NCBI RefSeq assembly: GCF_023022965.1
Contig: NZ_CP095462.1
Span: 3,576,001 to 3,640,000 of the forward strand
Reading direction: 5' to 3'
Origin: Ectobacillus sp. JY-23
GTDB taxonomy: Bacteria; Bacillota; Bacilli; Bacillales; Bacillaceae_G
Length of the DNA stretch: 64,000 bases
A model generated the notes under the pieces. The model saw only the letters and a program-made list of their open reading frames with translations. It did no database searches and had not been told where the DNA came from. Shown piece by piece: positions 1 to 8,711 of the stretch (position 1 is the stretch's first letter; each line of letters starts with the position of its first letter). Both the position numbers and the translations under genes were made by a program.

Positions 1-2
1 TG

Positions 3-152
3 TCAGCAAATGCTGTATTAGTACTGGATGCTGTAACAGATAAAGTTTATATAGTTAATTTTGAGGGTGGAGATGAACTACTTATTAAAGGCGAGTTAAA
101 GGAAAGTTGGTCATCGTTTTTTGATTTCTTAAAGGCATATTTTAATTGTTAA
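3..152 (+). CDS. SUKH-like immunity protein, C-terminal 49 residues (cut by window edge)
   Basis: An open frame runs from the window edge to a TAA at 150-152. Its end (VYIVNFEGG ... SFFDFLKAYF) has the look of the C-terminus of SMI1/KNR4 (SUKH) proteins, where an aromatic SF-x-FL helix closes the domain. SUKH proteins neutralise nuclease toxins of polymorphic toxin systems. The neighbouring WHH toxin scrap and the intact SUKH gene downstream support the reading. Only the tail is visible, so the family call is an inference. Confidence 0.5.
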   Translation, partial: SANAVLVLDAVTDKVYIVNFEGGDELLIKGELKESWSSFFDFLKAYFNC

Positions 153-300
153 TTCTAGTCCAATAAAAGTGAATTCAGAGATACTTAAAACCTTGATTGG
201 CTACATGTCTTTCAAGGTTTTTCTTTATAAGATACTAAGTTTGTAAGGTGAGTATTGGCAAATAAAGATTATAGTTGTGGAAGAAAACAATAATTTATAG

Positions 301-396
301 CTAGTATGGTATAAAAGAGCCCTTGGCGGTAAAGACCCAGTGGCAGATGGAGAGTCTGCAGAATGGTTTCGGAAATGGCTTGAATTAGAAATATAA
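301..396 (+). pseudogene. short coding remnant, possibly toxin/immunity related
   Basis: A 31-codon open stretch between stops ends in EWFRKWLELEI. It has protein-like composition but no start codon with a ribosome binding site. It lies between the immunity tail at the window start and the toxin remnant near 1000-1194, so it may be another decayed piece of the same locus. I do not recognise the family. Confidence 0.25.
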
Positions 397-421
397 GTAA
401 TCAAAACAGGCGTTGGAATAG

Positions 422-451
422 AATCCTCCCATATATTTATAGGAGGATTTT
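422..451. terminator. stem-loop beyond the GNAT gene
   Basis: Inverted repeat AATCCTCC / GGAGGATT around a 12-nt AT-rich loop, just beyond the stop of the minus-strand acetyltransferase. There is no strong T run on the minus side, so terminator function is only plausible. Confidence 0.4.
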
Positions 452-456
452 CACTC

Positions 457-939
457 TTACAAGTTTTTCTTCATTCGCCATACTAAGTAATCATGCTGTT
501 CATCTTTCAATTTTTCCATCCTCATTTTTTGATAAAATGTAACAGCTCTTGTGTTTGTAGGCGATACACGTAAGTGATATTCAGCTACCTTATGATTTCT
601 AAAATACGCTTCTGCATAGTCTACTAGATATTTTCCGATTCCTTTATTCCGGTAAGGGGCTGTTAGATAATAGAGATGAACATAACCAATACGTGTTCCT
701 TCGTATGCAATGATACGCATTTCGATCTGACCAATTGGCTGACCTTTACACCAAACTAAAACATAACCTTCTGGGAAGGACTCAATTCTGTTACGAATTT
801 TTTCAATGTATCCATGTTCTTCACCAAATCGATCTATACTGCCAAAACTAATAAGATATGAATCTTTTCTAAACCGGATAATCGTATCTTTGTCTGCAAG
901 CGGGTTGATTGGACGAAATTCCAACTCTTCATGAAGCAT
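457..939 (-). CDS. GNAT family N-acetyltransferase
   Basis: Acetyl-CoA-dependent N-acetyltransferase of about 160 residues. The GNAT core is visible: strand YVLVWCKGQPIGQIEMRI, then YLTAPYRNKGIGKYLVDYAE with the Q/RxxGxG/A-type acetyl-CoA loop (RNKGIGKYL), then the C-terminal VSPTNTRAVTFYQKMRM motif with the usual Asn and Tyr. I place the start at the ATG read from 939: on the minus strand a GGGGGA ribosome binding site lies seven bases before it, whereas an upstream in-frame ATG at 984 has none. The substrate cannot be read from sequence. It lies opposite to and between decayed toxin/immunity genes, so it may have arrived separately. Confidence 0.85.
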   Translation of the reverse strand: MLHEELEFRPINPLADKDTIIRFRKDSYLISFGSIDRFGEEHGYIEKIRNRIESFPEGYVLVWCKGQPIGQIEMRIIAYEGTRIGYVHLYYLTAPYRNKGIGKYLVDYAEAYFRNHKVAEYHLRVSPTNTRAVTFYQKMRMEKLKDEQHDYLVWRMKKNL

Positions 940-999
940 GTTTATTCCCCCAATATATGTAGGATGTAAATCTAATTTAGACAAAGGAAAGGAGTCTAA

Positions 1000-1194
1000 C
1001 TAAAGTTTTGGAGATTATCGGATAAAGAACAGTTTAAGTGGTTAGACGAACAAATAGGTGGTACAAGAAAAGGAATGACATGGCATCATACGGAGGTTCC
1101 TGGTAAAATGGAGCTGGTCCCCTTTGGTATTCATAATATCACACCTCATAATGGTGGAAGAACAAAAGGTATGTGGGCCGACGCTCCCAGATAA
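1000..1194 (+). pseudogene. WHH-family HNH nuclease toxin, C-terminal fragment
   Basis: An open frame of 64 codons without a start reads WRLSDKEQFKWLDEQ, MTWHHTEVPGKMELVP, then IHNITPHNGGRTKGMW and a stop. The W-H-H triad followed by G-x-M-x-L-V-P, a further His and H-N-G-G matches the WHH subclass of HNH/ENDO VII toxin domains that cap polymorphic toxins in Bacillus. The secretion and pre-toxin parts are absent; the frame begins right after a stop and just beyond the GNAT gene start. It is a decapitated cartridge or orphan toxin tip. The SUKH gene 21 bases downstream would be its immunity partner. Confidence 0.75.
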
Positions 1195-1215
1195 TAATAT
1201 TGAAGAGGTATAAAA

Positions 1216-1689
1216 ATGGAATTTAAGGATGGATCAATCATTTATCCTTTACCGGACGATAATTTGCTTTCTGAAAGGGAAGGTAAGTGGAGAATAAATT
1301 TACCAGAGAAGTATAAAGAATTTATAAAAAAATATAATGGTGGTACTCCTATAAAAGATAGCTTTAAGTATAATAATCATATCTATGCCATTGATAGGTT
1401 TTTATGTATTTTAAAAGTAACTGGGGAAAGAGACGATGAGTATTATGATATAGGAGTAGTTAGAACACAATTAGACGAAAGAATTGTTTTTGATGAAAAT
1501 TTAGTTGGTACTGAACTGCTACCGATAGCTGTTTTATTTGCAGGTGACTTTGTTTGCTTAGACTATCGCAACAATGTTGAAGAGCCTATTGTATGCGTTT
1601 GGAATCATGAAGAGTCTTCAGATTTAAATCCTGTAACATATATTATAAGTAATAGCTTTGAAGAATTTCTAAATATGTTAACAGAATAG
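1216..1689 (+). CDS. SMI1/KNR4 (SUKH) family immunity protein
   Basis: A 157-residue protein that begins eight bases after an AAGAGG site. SUKH hallmarks are an early W (WRINLPEKYKEFIKKYNGG, the conserved LP-x-x-Y-x-x-F-x-x-x-x-N-G-G pattern), a central hydrophobic core with LLPIAVLFAGDFVCLDYR (the G-D-x-x-C-L-D step), and a C-terminal SFEEFLNML helix. In this family the protein binds and blocks a cognate nuclease toxin. It directly follows the WHH toxin fragment, the usual toxin-immunity order, so it is probably an orphan immunity gene that still protects against kin toxins. Confidence 0.88.
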   Translation: MEFKDGSIIYPLPDDNLLSEREGKWRINLPEKYKEFIKKYNGGTPIKDSFKYNNHIYAIDRFLCILKVTGERDDEYYDIGVVRTQLDERIVFDENLVGTELLPIAVLFAGDFVCLDYRNNVEEPIVCVWNHEESSDLNPVTYIISNSFEEFLNMLTE

Positions 1690-1727
1690 ATACTTGTTTA
1701 TTTACAAAACGGTAATACCATTTAGAC

Positions 1728-1767
1728 TTTAACCTTAACTAGCAAAATGCAGGTCAAGGTTTTTTTA
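1728..1767 (+). terminator. terminator of the SUKH gene
   Basis: AACCTT ... AAGGTT stem with a following run of T, 40 bases after the stop. Confidence 0.6.
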
Positions 1768-1824
1768 TCATCAACAAATTTATTTTTAGACTCTGTTCCA
1801 GTTCGTTGTTGGTTTCGGTTATGA

Positions 1825-1861
1825 AAAAGGAAGTTGATGACAGCATCAGCTTCCTTTTTTG
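1825..1861. terminator. bidirectional terminator of the helicase operon
   Basis: Stem GGAAGTTGATG / CATCAGCTTCC with a 4-nt loop, A-rich on one side and seven T on the other. It lies 12 bases past the stop of the minus-strand helicase and serves both strands. Confidence 0.75.
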
Positions 1862-1872
1862 TTGTAACGTTT

Positions 1873-4305
1873 TTAATGCAAATTAATCCCACGGTGAAAG
1901 AAGTAGTAATGCAGACGGTATTCTGCAATCTCCTTTGTCCACCTCCAAAGCAGCTCGCGGTGCTCCGGCAATAGGTTAAAATGTAAACGCAGCTCGTTGT
2001 TTGTGAAGGATATAAGGTCCTTGTTCGTGCTGAACTTGCTCATTGGCATGTCGGCAATGAGCTTGCTGACCTGTTTCTCATTGTAATCCCACATTTTCTT
2101 CGTGTTGGTACTTGAAAAATCCTTATCTTTGCGGTACTTCTTGCTCATATAGTACTGATGGAAGTACGGCGCAACCTCCTCTGGTGTAGTCGGTGCAAAC
2201 CAACGCTCCGGACCCCGCTCCAGCATGGCGCTTAGTACAACCATTTTATAGCTCTTGGTCATGCCTGTTTTTTCAATTTCCTCCAGCCACGGGCGATATA
2301 ATTCAAATGCCTCGCGTTCTTCAAGTGTCAGCTCCTCGGCCCATTCTAAAAAGCCTACGTACGACTTAAACTCCTGACGGTACATCTCATAGGCCACTGC
2401 ACCGTGCTGATACAGCTCTAAATAAGAAGGACGTCTGCCTAGGTCTGTTTTTACGGTAAAGTAATTATCCCGAAGCAGCTCGCGGCGCGGCATTTTTTTC
2501 TTCGCCATCTCTGCGAGTAGATCTATCGCTTGCGTTTCAAAATGGATTTCACAGCCATCCGGCACAACCGTCTCCGCTGGATGTTGTCCCTTCTGACTTG
2601 GCATGTCTACCTGAAACAAAGACATTTTCACATCCGCATTGCGGTAGTTTCCAATCAAATCAATGATTACGCAGTAATCCTTTCCCTCGTGAAGACGCAG
2701 CCCGCGGCCGACCTGCTGGGTGAAGACGGTCAAGGATTCCGTTGGACGTACAAACAACAGCGTATCCACGGCAGGAATATCGGTTCCCTCATTAAATAAG
2801 TCGACTGTAAAAATGGCCTCTAGCTCACCGTCACCTAACTGGCGAATCGCATCGGGTCTAGAAATATCCTTTGTATTCGCGTGCAGGGCAATTGTTTTAT
2901 GTCCATTTTCTTGAAAAAATGCGTTCAATGCTTCAGCTTGTCGGACAGACGAACAAAATACAATCGTTCGCGTTTGTTTATGCTTGCGCCAAGCCTCCAG
3001 CGTTTTCTCATACAGCTCACGACGATTTTGCGCTGCCGCAAGCTCGTCTTGATCGTACTTCGTTCCCACCCAGCGGATTTTTGTGTAATCAGTATCATCA
3101 TAGACGCCGTAATAGTGGAACGGTGCCAGCCACTTTTGCTGGATCGCTTCAATGAAGTCAATTTTATAGGCAACCTTCCCATCACAAAGTGCGAAAATAT
3201 CACGATTGTCATTGCGGTACGGCGTTGCGGTAATCCCAAGCAAAAAGCGTGGCTCAAAGTGGCGCAAAATACTTTGATAAGAAGATGCGGCTGCGTGATG
3301 AAACTCATCAATAACAACTAAATCAAATGCCTGCGGATCAAACTGCATCAGATGACGCTTTTGATTGAGCGTCGCCACAGAAGCAAACACAAAATCAGCA
3401 TCCGGCTCCTTTACCCTGCCGCAGTAAATGCCAGTGGTTTTTTCATGATGCACGTTGTGAAACGATTGCTGGGCCTGATATAAAATTTCCTCACGATGCG
3501 CCACAAACAGGACGCGGCGGAAATGACGCGCAAAAAACGCAGCCAAATACGTTTTCCCAAGACCGGTTGCCATCACCACAAGCGCCTTGTCATAGCCCTC
3601 CTCTAGCGCTGTCTCCAGCTCCTGCAGTGCTTCAACCTGCGCAAAACGGGGGCTGATAGCATAAGGAAGCCTGTGATCTGTCACCATCTCCTGGGTTGGC
3701 TGCTGCTCGGCCGGAAGCATAAAATCCAGCTCCTCAGCCTCTGTCCAGCTGCGTACAAAATCACCCTGCTTCGCATGATACGCATCGTACTGCTCACGAT
3801 ATAAGCGCACGGTTTCAGTGTTTACTACCACCGTATTTTCATGATGAAACAGCTTTGAAAACTCTTCAATCGCTTCATCAAACGTGCTCGGCTCTACCGA
3901 CTTTTGCATCGCCAAATTCCACTCCACACCATGCTGCAGGGCAGATCTAGACAGATTAGAGGAACCGACGAAAAGCACACCGCCATCACCCGCATCTAAA
4001 ATGTAGCTCTTCGGATGAAACGAAACACCCCCGCTTTGAAATAGCTTTACCTCAATGCTCTCGTGAATAGAAAGCAAATCAGAAAGTGCATCGGGCTGGG
4101 TGATATACAAATAATCGCCCGTGCAAATCTTGATGTCCGCCCCGCGCTCAGCCGCCTCCAAAAGCGCCTCGCGCAGCACAGCCACACCAGACTTCATCAC
4201 AAACGAAGTCAAAATATAAATCGTCGACGACCTGCGCATAGCCGCAACTAGCTCGCGGCCCAGACCGCCTGTATAAAGGGTAACCTGTTTATCAGTCTTC
4301 CACAT
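1873..4305 (-). CDS. PLD-domain DEAD/DEAH-box (SF2) helicase
   Basis: About 810 residues. The N-terminus is a phospholipase D-like module: FHPKSYI at about residues 97-103 (HxK) followed by FVGSSNLS at about 113-120, the single-HKD arrangement of restriction-type PLD nucleases. Then comes an SF2 motor: ATGLGKT (Walker A), VIDEFHH (motif II), LGITATPYR (III), TIVFCSS (IV), EGTDIP (V) and QQVGRGLRL (VI). A long C-terminal region of unknown function follows. The preferred start is the ATG at 4305; it overlaps the end of the MazG-like gene by 14 bases, so the two are translationally coupled. Proteins of this architecture are widespread in Bacillus. Their role is not firmly known; DNA repair or defence against foreign DNA are the natural guesses. 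Confidence 0.88.
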   Translation of the reverse strand: MWKTDKQVTLYTGGLGRELVAAMRRSSTIYILTSFVMKSGVAVLREALLEAAERGADIKICTGDYLYITQPDALSDLLSIHESIEVKLFQSGGVSFHPKSYILDAGDGGVLFVGSSNLSRSALQHGVEWNLAMQKSVEPSTFDEAIEEFSKLFHHENTVVVNTETVRLYREQYDAYHAKQGDFVRSWTEAEELDFMLPAEQQPTQEMVTDHRLPYAISPRFAQVEALQELETALEEGYDKALVVMATGLGKTYLAAFFARHFRRVLFVAHREEILYQAQQSFHNVHHEKTTGIYCGRVKEPDADFVFASVATLNQKRHLMQFDPQAFDLVVIDEFHHAAASSYQSILRHFEPRFLLGITATPYRNDNRDIFALCDGKVAYKIDFIEAIQQKWLAPFHYYGVYDDTDYTKIRWVGTKYDQDELAAAQNRRELYEKTLEAWRKHKQTRTIVFCSSVRQAEALNAFFQENGHKTIALHANTKDISRPDAIRQLGDGELEAIFTVDLFNEGTDIPAVDTLLFVRPTESLTVFTQQVGRGLRLHEGKDYCVIIDLIGNYRNADVKMSLFQVDMPSQKGQHPAETVVPDGCEIHFETQAIDLLAEMAKKKMPRRELLRDNYFTVKTDLGRRPSYLELYQHGAVAYEMYRQEFKSYVGFLEWAEELTLEEREAFELYRPWLEEIEKTGMTKSYKMVVLSAMLERGPERWFAPTTPEEVAPYFHQYYMSKKYRKDKDFSSTNTKKMWDYNEKQVSKLIADMPMSKFSTNKDLISFTNNELRLHFNLLPEHRELLWRWTKEIAEYRLHYYFFHRGINLH

Positions 4306-4615
4306 CAATCAAAAACACCTTCTCCATAAAACCGCCCCGCTTGTCAGCCTTCTCCTGGCGCATTCTTTCTACGTCCTGTATATCCGCACCATGATAGTTC
4401 GCAAGGGCATGGATAATTTCAAGCAGATCAGCGAGTTCCTCCAGAGCACTCTCGTTCGTCGCTGCTTCCAGATATTCATTTAGTTCCTCCTGCGACTTCA
4501 CGCGCAGGGCTTCTATGTATTCCTCGTTATCTAGGATTCTCGTAGTATACGCTTTACCGGTCTGTTCAATAATGGCAGGGATTTTGTCGCGGACGAGCTT
4601 GTTGTAGGTTGGCAT
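4292..4615 (-). CDS. MazG-like / phosphoribosyl-ATP pyrophosphohydrolase-like protein
   Basis: A 107-residue all-alpha NTP pyrophosphohydrolase of the MazG superfamily. It begins YNKLVRDKIPAII, diagnostic for this small subgroup, and carries QEELNEYLEA and EELADLLEIIHALA, which supply the E-x-x-E ... E-x-x-D metal ligands. Family members hydrolyse (d)NTPs or related nucleotides to the monophosphate and pyrophosphate. An AAGGAGA site precedes the ATG. It is the first gene of an operon with the PLD helicase, suggesting joint action on nucleic acids and nucleotides (inferred). Confidence 0.85.
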   Translation of the reverse strand: MPTYNKLVRDKIPAIIEQTGKAYTTRILDNEEYIEALRVKSQEELNEYLEAATNESALEELADLLEIIHALANYHGADIQDVERMRQEKADKRGGFMEKVFLIDVED

Positions 4616-4802
4616 AGGTAGGTCTCCTTTTTTAATGTAAAATTGTGTATGTTGATATTATAGTTGATTGGGAGGGGGAGAGGGAAGGATGAGTACGTTT
4701 TGGGGGGAAAGATTGGATAGGATATACTTGGTTGGACATAAAAGTTAAGGTCAAGTCAAGTAGATTGGGGATACTATAATTGAGGAGATTATGGAGGAAT
4801 AA

Positions 4803-4979
4803 GGCCGATTCTCCAGTTACACGGTTGCGCAATTTAAACCGCACCCGTGTAATAAATTAGAACTGATGAATTATTTCAACCGAGAGTTCAGGCAAGAAGA
4901 GGCACTAATAATTTTCATAAGTGATGTAATATATGGGAGAGTTACTCAAACATGGCATTACGTAGGTGTAATTGTTTAA
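4803..4979 (+). pseudogene. unrecognised coding remnant
   Basis: The 550-base gap between the MazG-like gene and the glycosyltransferase has no complete gene. This 58-codon stretch (with NKLELMNYFNREFR and VTQTWHYVGVIV) has coding-like composition but no start or ribosome binding site. It may be the end of a lost gene. I do not recognise it. Confidence 0.25.
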
Positions 4980-5057
4980 TCCCTTAATTGAGAAATTATC
5001 GGTTACAGTGCCGGTGAACAAAAGGATGGAGACCTAGTTTATAGTAGAAACACATAG

Positions 5058-5093
5058 TAATAGCCTATACCTCTCTAGGGCATAGGCTATTTC
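5058..5093. terminator. stem-loop after the glycosyltransferase
   Basis: ATAGCCTAT(A)C / G(C)ATAGGCTAT inverted repeat with a 9-nt loop, about 75 bases past the stop of the minus-strand glycosyltransferase. Confidence 0.5.
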
Positions 5094-5166
5094 GTTGCTG
5101 TGACAGAAAACGTGATGAATTGTATGATAAAAGACGGCGATATTCATATTGGGGGAGCACTTCTTA

Positions 5167-6375
5167 CTATTGGATGCCCCGTTCCTGGCGAAATCGCTCC
5201 ACCGCTGACAGAGCGGTCTGGTAGCCGCCCGCGTCGCGGAGGGATTGACCGATAGTCGCAGCGCTCCTCTTGAAGCGTTGTTCGTTCAAGGCCTGATCTA
5301 CGGCATATCGCAGCTTGGCGGCGGTAAGCTGCGATTTGTTCAGCACGACACCTGCCCCCAGCTTCTCTACACGTGCTGCGATAATAGGCTGATCGGCCGC
5401 GTGGGGGATGAGTACCAATGGCACGTCGTAGTACAGTGCTTCAGACACACTGTTCATACCGCCGTGACTCACAAAGACAGCCGACCGTTGCAATACCTCT
5501 AGCTGTGGCACATATGGACGGACAATGATGTGGGACGGTGCGTTCCGGAAAAGTCCCATATCTGTATAGCGCCCCGCAGAGATAACCACCTGATAATTTC
5601 CGTCACGGAAGGCATCCAGACATAGCTGAAAGAAGGTTTCGCTCTTGGCTAATACAGTTCCCATAGAAATGTAGACAACGGGTTTGTCGTCTCCTTTCAG
5701 AGAGTCTAGCGGGAAGTCTGAGCGGCTTTCACGTGTGGAAATGGATGGCCCGGAGAATACGTACGAATGGTCGAGGCGGTCATAATCCGGTTGGAAGTAG
5801 GTGCTAGTATAGACCAAATTCAGCTGACCGGTCTGACAGAACACCTCATTGATTGATGGCGCCGGTACGCCGTATGTTTCGGCAAGGTTAGCAGAAAGCT
5901 TCTTGATCTCGGGAATGAATTTCCCTCCCTTTAGGAGGTCGCCTACTTGCTTCAGCAGAGTCTCTCCGGCCATCTTAGGCTTCTTACCGGTGGAAGCAAA
6001 GGAAGCATGTGAGGCGATGTGCGGCAGCTTCAGGAGCCGGGCTATTAAACTGCCCCAACCGAAAAGGGAGTCGTGGAACACATAGTCGTAAGCCTCTTGC
6101 CGGGCCTGCTCCACTACCGTCGGCACGACACGGTCGGCGGAGTGTAGAAGCAAAACAATGAATTCTAAAAAATGAGAGATGTCCTCTTGGCGTACGCCGC
6201 CTAGGAAGTTGTCAAAGGGCTTGAAGACTGCTCCTGTGGCCTCCACTTTGTCACGGGCATCCTCAGTGCTGTAGAAGTGTACCTCATCCCCAGCTTCACA
6301 CCAGGCTTTGATGATCGGCAGCATGGGATTCACATGTCCATCACCAATTCCACCAATTGCTAATATCTTTGCCAT
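5167..6375 (-). CDS. macrolide-type (MGT/YjiC-like) UDP-glycosyltransferase
   Basis: A 402-residue GT-B glycosyltransferase of family GT1. The N-terminal acceptor domain starts AKILAIGGIGDGHVNPMLP. The C-terminal donor domain has the signature VFVSHGGMNSVSEALYYDVP, then ADQPIIAARVEKLGAG, whose His, Glu and Asp-Gln contact the UDP-sugar. Related Bacillus enzymes (YjiC, YojK) glucosylate macrolides, flavonoids and other lipophilic compounds in the cytoplasm. The second ATG (6375) is preferred because GAGGGG lies seven bases before it, while the first ATG is only one base from that site. A single-gene unit with a roughly 400-base upstream gap that holds no gene. Confidence 0.88.
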   Translation of the reverse strand: MAKILAIGGIGDGHVNPMLPIIKAWCEAGDEVHFYSTEDARDKVEATGAVFKPFDNFLGGVRQEDISHFLEFIVLLLHSADRVVPTVVEQARQEAYDYVFHDSLFGWGSLIARLLKLPHIASHASFASTGKKPKMAGETLLKQVGDLLKGGKFIPEIKKLSANLAETYGVPAPSINEVFCQTGQLNLVYTSTYFQPDYDRLDHSYVFSGPSISTRESRSDFPLDSLKGDDKPVVYISMGTVLAKSETFFQLCLDAFRDGNYQVVISAGRYTDMGLFRNAPSHIIVRPYVPQLEVLQRSAVFVSHGGMNSVSEALYYDVPLVLIPHAADQPIIAARVEKLGAGVVLNKSQLTAAKLRYAVDQALNEQRFKRSAATIGQSLRDAGGYQTALSAVERFRQERGIQ

Positions 6376-6701
6376 AGTCATTCCCCTCTTATATGTAATC
6401 TCTAATAGTTATGCATGGAGTGCTCATTAACTACTAATTGTAGTATGCTTTAGGGCTTATGTCTATTTGAACATTCGTACAGGGAATGTTTGATTACTTT
6501 GCTATAGAAAAAGGCCTAAAGTTGCTGCACTACATATAAAAGAAACAATATAACACTCATTACTTGATAACATTGATATGTCAGGAATAATTGAATACAA
6601 TTCATAAATGAAGAAGGTTTTTGTAAAGATAGAAAAAATAAAAAATTTCTCAGCATATTTGTATCGGGTACTACAATACTTATACAAGATGTTAACTTGA
6701 T

Positions 6702-6718
6702 ATGAATAGAATATTCAT
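6702..6718. promoter_or_regulatory. 17-bp inverted repeat, possible operator
   Basis: ATGAATA-GAA-TATTCAT is a perfect 7-bp inverted repeat 70 bases before the histidine phosphatase gene. It may be a regulator site; no regulator gene is adjacent. The rest of 6382-6787 is AT-rich with nothing else I can support. Confidence 0.35.
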
Positions 6719-6787
6719 CCGAAAATCACAACAAATTGTTAGTTTCAATGGCACAATCAGGAAAAAAAGGTGGATAGAGGCGATGGT

Positions 6788-7417
6788 ATGTTAACTCTTT
6801 ATATTACAAGACATGGGGAAACGGAATGGAATGTGCAAAAGAGGATGCAAGGCTGGCTCGATTCTGAGTTAACAGATAAGGGTATCAATCATGCAAAATC
6901 ATTAGGCGTACGACTCAAGGATATAGATTTTACAGCAGTGTATACAAGTACCAGTGGACGTACTCAACTTACAGCAAAGCTTATTTGTGAAGGAAAAGAT
7001 GTTCCCACCATACATGATGAGAATTTGCAGGAAATCAACGTGGGTGACTGGGAAGGTAAGACACACTCTGATATACAAAAGCATGATCCAAGTGAATATG
7101 ATGCCTTTTGGAATGCCCCTAAGCAGTATAAGTCAGTTTCTGGAGAAACATTCTACGAGGTATGGGAAAGAGCCTTGAGGGCTTTAAAGCGTATTACAAA
7201 AGAGCAGCACACAGGAAATATCTTAATCGTTACTCATTCCGTTGTGATTAAATGTTTATTGGCTATCTTTAAAAATGCTTCCATAGAACAACTGTGGGAC
7301 CCTCCTTATATTCATGACACGAGTCTGACCATGGTTGAGGTTGATGAGGTGGGTTACAGAGTTCTATTAGAAGGGGATTTGTCACATAAAGAACCGATTA
7401 CACCTGAAAAGGTTTAA
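6788..7417 (+). CDS. histidine phosphatase (phosphoglycerate mutase-like) family protein
   Basis: A 209-residue branch-1 histidine phosphatase. The catalytic RHGE motif is at the N-terminus (LYITRHGETEWN), with the second arginine region YTSTSGRTQLTA, the acid in NVGDWEGK, and the second histidine in ILIVTHSVVIK. It is a cytoplasmic phosphatase of unknown small-molecule substrate; close relatives include PhoE/YhfR-type phosphatases. The ATG at 6788 is preferred over a GTG at 6770: AGAGG sits seven bases before the ATG. Confidence 0.88.
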   Translation: MLTLYITRHGETEWNVQKRMQGWLDSELTDKGINHAKSLGVRLKDIDFTAVYTSTSGRTQLTAKLICEGKDVPTIHDENLQEINVGDWEGKTHSDIQKHDPSEYDAFWNAPKQYKSVSGETFYEVWERALRALKRITKEQHTGNILIVTHSVVIKCLLAIFKNASIEQLWDPPYIHDTSLTMVEVDEVGYRVLLEGDLSHKEPITPEKV

Positions 7418-7514
7418 CTAGATGTACTTCTGAGAATGCCAGTTAGTTTACCTAATCATGTATGTGGTATACGATCATTTTTTGTAGTACACTTCAATCA
7501 AAGGGGGAGAAAAA

Positions 7515-8381
7515 ATGGCCGCTATAAATCAAGTGCAAAAAGTATGGGAAACTACATTCATTGAAACAGAGAGAGGGATTTTTGAGGTATTTATAAAGGG
7601 AACGGGAGAGCCTCTTTGTATTACACATTTATACTCAGAATTTAATCATAGTGGTGATTATTTTGCTGATATTTTCACAAATACTCATCAAGTATTCTTA
7701 GTAAATTTGCGTGGAGTTGGTGGTTCTGAAACTGAAATACACGAAGAACAACTAAGTATGCTAGAAACCGTTAGAGATTTAGATGCTATAAAAGAATCTT
7801 TAGGATTTTCTACATGGCATTTTGCTGGTCATTCTACAGGAGGAATGTTAGGTCTTTTATACGCTATTCATTTTGGTTCTTCCTTGGAATCATTAATTGT
7901 TGTCGGATCAGCAGCATCAAAAGATTATGCACTCATAAAAGAAAGTATCTATAATCCAGAACATCCTCAATTTGACTATATGCAAGAGCTGGCTGAAGCT
8001 TTAAAAGTTCCGAACATAACCTCTGAACAAAGAAAAGAATTATCAATCAATCGAACGAAGTTATCACTTTACAAACCAGAGAATTATCAAATCTATTTCA
8101 ATAAAAATATCCAAAAACGCATGTCAGCTAAACGTATGAATTATTTCTCTAAAGAGTTTCCAAATTTTGATTTGAGATCTCAACTGAAAAAGATAAACGT
8201 TAAAACCTTGGTGATATGTGGAAATTACGATGTTCAATGCCCTATACAATGCTCCCTTGAAATAAAAGAACGAATTGCTAATTCTACCCTCATTCCCTTT
8301 AAAAATAGCAATCATTATCCTTTCTTAGAAGAAGGAGAGAAATTCATAAATACAATTCATGAATTTTATAAAGCGTTATAA
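7515..8381 (+). CDS. alpha/beta-fold hydrolase
   Basis: A 288-residue hydrolase preceded by AAAGGGGGAG. The nucleophile elbow is GHSTGG, following FSTWHFA. The oxyanion region is near THLYSEFNHSG, LRGVGGSE is the conserved strand-loop after beta-4, the acid is likely the Asp in CGNYDVQCP, and the His is in NSNHYPFLEE. The pattern is close to proline iminopeptidase-like and haloperoxidase-like members. There is no signal peptide, so it is cytoplasmic. The substrate is unknown. Confidence 0.85.
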   Translation: MAAINQVQKVWETTFIETERGIFEVFIKGTGEPLCITHLYSEFNHSGDYFADIFTNTHQVFLVNLRGVGGSETEIHEEQLSMLETVRDLDAIKESLGFSTWHFAGHSTGGMLGLLYAIHFGSSLESLIVVGSAASKDYALIKESIYNPEHPQFDYMQELAEALKVPNITSEQRKELSINRTKLSLYKPENYQIYFNKNIQKRMSAKRMNYFSKEFPNFDLRSQLKKINVKTLVICGNYDVQCPIQCSLEIKERIANSTLIPFKNSNHYPFLEEGEKFINTIHEFYKAL

Positions 8382-8432
8382 CTTCCACTTTCGTCAGTTA
8401 TGTTAACTAAAGATGCAAGGAGTACAAAACTC

Positions 8433-8675
8433 ATGGATTACAGCTATAAAGAGTTTCTTGAAGATTTGAACATAGGAAGAGAAGTTGAGTTCATCTATAG
8501 AGATGAAAAATATTATATTGGTTGTGAAACAGGAAGCTTTATGTTTTGGAAATCTTATGACCCAACAAGTGAAATTGCAGGTGAGAATCTGGATGATTTA
8601 CTTGAAAAGGTTAAACTCGATGAAAAGTCAATTAAAGAAGTATGGAGTTTAATCGAGATTTACCATATTTTTTGA
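8433..8675 (+). CDS. small hypothetical Bacillus protein
   Basis: An 80-residue acidic protein (DYSYKEFLEDLNIGREVEF, then a YIGCETGSFMFWKSYD core). The start at the ATG 8433 is chosen because GCAAGGAG ends 12 bases upstream; an earlier in-frame ATG at 8400 lacks a site. It follows the hydrolase by 51 bases and may be co-transcribed. The type is common in Bacillus toxin-immunity and phage-related neighbourhoods but I do not recognise its function. Confidence 0.55.
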   Translation: MDYSYKEFLEDLNIGREVEFIYRDEKYYIGCETGSFMFWKSYDPTSEIAGENLDDLLEKVKLDEKSIKEVWSLIEIYHIF

Positions 8676-8711
8676 ATTATAACTTCGGATAATCTGAATT
8701 ACGTTGCCTGG

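Noticed and set aside
1722-1928. A small minus-strand gene after the SUKH gene
   Set aside because: It spans two terminators and has no domain or ribosome binding site.
6502-6687. A 61-codon minus-strand hydrophobic frame
   Set aside because: AT-rich Phe/Tyr/Ile-rich shadow without ribosome binding site or neighbour support.
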